Positions 7,213-9,429 of a stretch of DNA of 9,429 nt are shown in pieces; the first letter of the stretch is position 1; each line of letters opens with the position of its first letter. The notes beneath the pieces were generated by a model. It saw nothing but the letters and a program-made list of their open reading frames with translations. It did not search any database and was not told the origin of the DNA. Both the position numbers and the translations under genes were made by a program. This DNA is from Balneolales bacterium (lineage in GTDB: Bacteria; Bacteroidota; Rhodothermia; Balneolales; Natronogracilivirgulaceae). Location of the stretch: positions 1 to 9,429 of the forward strand of contig SKIC01000082.1 of assembly GCA_007116685.1 (NCBI GenBank), read 5' to 3'.

Positions 7213-7213
7213 A
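7185..7213 (-). promoter_or_regulatory. Candidate promoter of the ffh operon
   Basis: On the minus strand TTGATA (7208-7213) and TATTTT (7185-7190) are 17 nt apart, close to sigma-70 boxes. A TTTG (7211-7214) followed after 20 nt by TATTTTAT also partly resembles the Bacteroidota -33/-7 pattern. Transcription would begin near 7178, giving a leader of about 25 nt to the ATG at 7152. Pattern match only. Confidence 0.4.
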
Positions 7214-7370
7214 ATCAATACTTCCTGAAGAATTCATTCTTTTTTAATGGGAGTAAAAGAGCCGTTAAAAACAGATAAATAGCAATTCAACAACTCTTGT
7301 AGAATATAAATGAAAGTATGTGTATCCTTTCTCTGATCACATCATTATTAATTACAATCTGATTTTACGT

Positions 7371-8219
7371 ATGTCAACTCAAGGTTATGGCCTTCTAAAA
7401 GGTAAAAAGGGAATTATTTTCGGAGCACTGGATGATCGAAGCATCGCATGGAGAGTAGCGGTAGCGTGCCACAGAGAAGGAGCAGAATTTGTTCTTTCAA
7501 ACGCACCTATAGCACTCCGTCTTGGTACACTGAATGCACTTTCCGAAGAAACAGGTGCTCCAATCATACCTTGTGATGTTTCCAGCGAAGAAGCCGTTGA
7601 CGAACTTATCACACAGTTGAAAGAAAAATTCGGCAAGATCGATTTTATTCTTCATGCCGTTGGTATGTCTCCAAATATTCGCAAGAAGAAGCCTTATACA
7701 GAATTAAACTATAAGTGGTTTGAGCAAAGTCTCGATATTTCTGCCATTTCATTGCATAAGGTTCTTCATTACGCCACACAAAAACATGACATTATTAATG
7801 ATGGTGGCAGCGTTGTTGCACTATCCTATATAGGCGCCCAAAGAATTTTTTCAAAATACTCCGATATGAACGATGCCAAAGCATTGCTTGAGAGTATCGC
7901 TCGTAACTTCGGTAGCCGTCTGGGAGAGAAGGGAATCCGCGTAAATACTGTGTCTCAGGGACCAACCAAGACCTCTGCAGGTACCGGTATTAAAGGTTTT
8001 GACAGTATGTATGATTTTGCTGAAAAACTTGCACCACTCGGCAATCCAACTGCTGATGACTGCGCAGATTATTGCGTGAGCTTATTCTCTGATTTAACTC
8101 GTATGGTTACTATGCAAAACCTTTTTCATGATGGTGGTTTTTCAACAACCGGCATCAGCGAACAGTTAATCCATGATCTTGTGGCTTTGAATCAAGCCGA
8201 AAACAAGGAAGGCGAATAA
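7371..8219 (+). CDS. fabI: Enoyl-[acyl-carrier-protein] reductase FabI
   Basis: FabI is the NADH-dependent enzyme that reduces trans-2-enoyl-ACP, the last step of each round of fatty-acid elongation in the cytoplasm. From ATG 7371 it has 282 residues. This short-chain dehydrogenase-type protein shows LLKGKKGIIFGALDDRSIAW (8-27, cofactor binding), LHAVGMSPN (94-102), Tyr153 in SYIGAQ, the catalytic Tyr163-x6-Lys170 pair, IRVNTVSQGPTKTSAGTGIKGF (189-210; substrate loop), and LFSDLTRMVTMQNLFHDGGFS (238-258). The GALDDRSIAW and MNDAKALLES forms are those of Bacteroidota FabI rather than E. coli. A GTG at 7320 would add 17 residues, but family proteins begin close to MSTQGYGLLKGK. It is the first gene of the fabI-moaC-like-ruvC-ruvA cluster; the next gene starts 4 nt after its stop. 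Confidence 0.96.
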   Translation: MSTQGYGLLKGKKGIIFGALDDRSIAWRVAVACHREGAEFVLSNAPIALRLGTLNALSEETGAPIIPCDVSSEEAVDELITQLKEKFGKIDFILHAVGMSPNIRKKKPYTELNYKWFEQSLDISAISLHKVLHYATQKHDIINDGGSVVALSYIGAQRIFSKYSDMNDAKALLESIARNFGSRLGEKGIRVNTVSQGPTKTSAGTGIKGFDSMYDFAEKLAPLGNPTADDCADYCVSLFSDLTRMVTMQNLFHDGGFSTTGISEQLIHDLVALNQAENKEGE

Positions 8220-8223
8220 TTTA

Positions 8224-8691
8224 ATGACTGATTTTTCAACCCCTGAAGTTTACACCAGTGAATCTGCCACCTCGGTTAAGAGTGATGGCAGAAGCGCACT
8301 TGCCGTAGGCAAAGTGATTTTGTCAGAAGAGAGTTATGCTCTCATCAAAGATAAGAAGATCAAAAAAGGTGATGTTCTGACCATTGCAGAAGTGACCGGC
8401 TTATTTGGAGCAAAAAAAACCAGCGATTTATTCGCTTTTTGTCGCCCGAACACCATTTCTGAGATAAGTATTGAATTCGGTTTGAACGACGATGATTATG
8501 AAATAACCGTTCAGGCATTTACCAAGACGAATGGGCTGATTAGTGTGGAAATGGAAGCCATGACAGCCGTTTCTACGAGTTGTCTTGCCATTTACGACAT
8601 GTGCAAATCTGCTGATCAATCCATTCGAATTACAGATATCCGACTTTTATCGAAAACCGGTGGGCAAAAAGGCGGATTTAGGGGCGCATAA
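8224..8691 (+). CDS. MoaC-family protein (cyclic pyranopterin monophosphate synthase-like) with altered active site
   Basis: The 155-residue protein is clearly homologous to MoaC, which converts the MoaA product 3',8-cyclo-GTP to cyclic pyranopterin monophosphate in molybdenum-cofactor synthesis. Conserved stretches are KKGDVLTIA (47-55), GAKKTSDLF (62-70), VEMEAMTAVS (108-117), IYDMCKS (123-129) and KTGGQKGGF (144-152). By alignment by eye with E. coli MoaC, K51, K67, E112, E114, D128 and K131 are kept (here K48, K64, E109, E111, D125, K128), but catalytic-site H77 of the CHPL motif is Arg74 (CRPN), R59 is Glu56, and K108-T109-G110 before VEMEA are Leu-Ile-Ser. The MVDV start of the family is also lost. 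It may be inactive, altered in function or a divergent paralogue. AGGAAGG (8206-8212) inside the fabI end may act as its SD. No other Moco gene is in the window. Confidence 0.85.
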   Translation: MTDFSTPEVYTSESATSVKSDGRSALAVGKVILSEESYALIKDKKIKKGDVLTIAEVTGLFGAKKTSDLFAFCRPNTISEISIEFGLNDDDYEITVQAFTKTNGLISVEMEAMTAVSTSCLAIYDMCKSADQSIRITDIRLLSKTGGQKGGFRGA

Positions 8692-8697
8692 TCCGTT

Positions 8698-9276
8698 ATG
8701 AATGGTATAATACTAGGTGTTGATCCCGGTTCACGTACTACAGGATATGCTGTATTAAAAGCCGAGGGGTCACATCATAGTGTTTTGGCATGTGATGTAA
8801 TTCGATTGGACACAAAGCAAGAGCACAGCCAGCGTTTACATGAACTGTTTGATAATATGAACAGTATCATTTCTGCGTACAAGCCGGACAGTTGTGCTGT
8901 GGAAACGCCGGTCTATGGAAAAGATCCCCTTGCTATGTTAAAACTTGGTAGGGCTCAGGCCGCCATAATTTTAGCAGGTATGTCGCATGGGATTCCTGTT
9001 ATTGAGTACTATCCCAAAGCTGTAAAAAAATCGATAACGGGTAATGGAAATGCTGCGAAAGAGCAGGTTTCTTTTATGCTTCAAAGAGTTTTAAACTTTG
9101 ACGACAAAAAAATCCCAAATGATGCCACTGATGCTTTGGCCGTTGCCTGGTGCCATCTGATGAAGAATAGTGGTTTAGGGAATAGGTCATCACCTACTGC
9201 AAAGAAAATGCATCAGAACAATAAGGTGTCATCGTGGGAAGAATACATCAGAAATAATGAAGACAGGGTTCGATAA
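8698..9276 (+). CDS. ruvC: Crossover junction endodeoxyribonuclease RuvC
   Basis: RuvC cuts Holliday junctions made in homologous recombination, acting as a dimer with RuvAB. The 192-residue protein shows the RNase H-like fold motifs GVDPGSRTTGYAVL (7-20), VETPVYGKDPLAMLKLGRAQ (68-87), KKSITGNGNAAKEQV (110-124) and NDATDALAVAWCH (141-153). The four acidic metal-binding residues are present as D9, E69, D142 and D145. A tail of about 35 residues after the last helix is basic and ends WEEYIRNNEDRV; similar tails occur in Bacteroidota RuvC. It begins 6 nt after the moaC-like stop and ends 3 nt before ruvA, so co-transcription is very likely. Confidence 0.97.
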   Translation: MNGIILGVDPGSRTTGYAVLKAEGSHHSVLACDVIRLDTKQEHSQRLHELFDNMNSIISAYKPDSCAVETPVYGKDPLAMLKLGRAQAAIILAGMSHGIPVIEYYPKAVKKSITGNGNAAKEQVSFMLQRVLNFDDKKIPNDATDALAVAWCHLMKNSGLGNRSSPTAKKMHQNNKVSSWEEYIRNNEDRVR

Positions 9277-9279
9277 TAT

Positions 9280-9429
9280 ATGATTGCCTATCTAAAAGGA
9301 GTATTAGCCGAAAAGCAGACCAATTTCATCGTTCTTGAAGTTCGGGGAGTGGGGTACAAAGCAGGAATTTCTCTACAAACTTTTGAGCGTTTACCCACAG
9401 TGGGCAAAGAACTCAAGGTATTCACTTAT
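9280..9429 (+). CDS. ruvA: Holliday junction branch migration protein RuvA, N-terminal part (3' end outside window)
   Basis: Fifty codons are visible, running off the window edge. The N-terminus MIAYLKGVLAEKQ followed by FIVLEVRGVGYKAGISL and a LPTVGKELKVFTY segment is the OB-fold domain I of RuvA, with the highly conserved GVGY. RuvA binds four-way junctions as a tetramer and loads the RuvB motor. The ATG lies 3 nt after the ruvC stop, without a clear SD, so its translation may depend on that of ruvC. Confidence 0.95.
   Translation, partial: MIAYLKGVLAEKQTNFIVLEVRGVGYKAGISLQTFERLPTVGKELKVFTY

Larger units (their letters stand above)
7153..7370. other. Divergent intergenic region between ffh and fabI
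   Basis: This AT-rich 218-nt spacer separates the two operons and must hold both promoters. The ffh side has a fair candidate (7185-7213). For fabI only weak matches are seen: TTGT (7297-7300), TAGAAT (7300-7305), and TATCCTTT (7323-7330), which resembles TAnnTTTG without the final G. I see no gene, riboswitch or terminator in it. A GTG at 7320 in the fabI frame would use part of this spacer as coding sequence but is not favoured. Confidence 0.6.

Noticed and set aside
7320..7370. GTG at 7320 as the start of fabI
   Set aside because: It adds 17 residues without family counterpart; ATG at 7371 gives the normal FabI N-terminus.
8224..8691. moaC-like gene as a pseudogene
   Set aside because: The frame is intact with normal length, close spacing to both neighbours and retained core motifs, so a working but altered protein is more likely.

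Overview
The window looks like a chromosomal housekeeping segment from a member of the Bacteroidota/Balneolota (FCB) group, possibly a Balneolales-like marine bacterium; that placement is inference. The evidence is a PorZ-like two-propeller protein ending in a type IX secretion (T9SS) C-terminal sorting domain, FabI and TrmD proteins with the residue patterns usual in Bacteroidota (for example CGHYKGIDQRV in TrmD), an S16 ribosomal protein with a long Ala/Glu/Lys tail, and mostly weak or absent Shine-Dalgarno (SD) sequences. I see no mobile element, CRISPR array, tRNA or rRNA.

Layout. (1) Positions 1-914, + strand: the C-terminal two thirds or so of an erythromycin-esterase-family protein, cut by the window edge. 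(2) 915-1109: a spacer with a candidate promoter and AT-rich inverted repeats. (3) 1110-3467, + strand: a PorZ-like surface protein. (4) 3468-3552: a convergent spacer with a strong intrinsic terminator that serves the minus-strand operon. (5) 7152 down to 3553, minus strand: a tight five-gene operon ffh-rpsP-rimM-trmD-rplS, with gaps of 28, 17, -4 and 19 nt. (6) 7153-7370: a divergent promoter region. (7) 7371-9429, + strand: a tight cluster fabI-moaC-like-ruvC-ruvA (gaps 4, 6 and 3 nt), with ruvA cut by the window end.

How the genes work together. The minus-strand operon joins co-translational protein targeting (Ffh) with ribosome building and tRNA maturation (S16, RimM, TrmD, L19). The plus-strand cluster joins the last step of fatty-acid elongation (FabI), a MoaC-family protein and the Holliday-junction enzymes RuvC and RuvA. 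PorZ-like proteins take part in maturation and attachment of T9SS cargo at the cell surface.

The most notable item is the MoaC-like protein. It keeps several catalytic-site residues but has Arg in place of the family's conserved His, and several other signature positions are changed. I do not see a clear, wholly undescribed multi-gene system here. The remaining points of interest are the S16 tail, the TTG start of rpsP with its isolated good SD, and the odd grouping of fabI, moaC-like and ruvCA.
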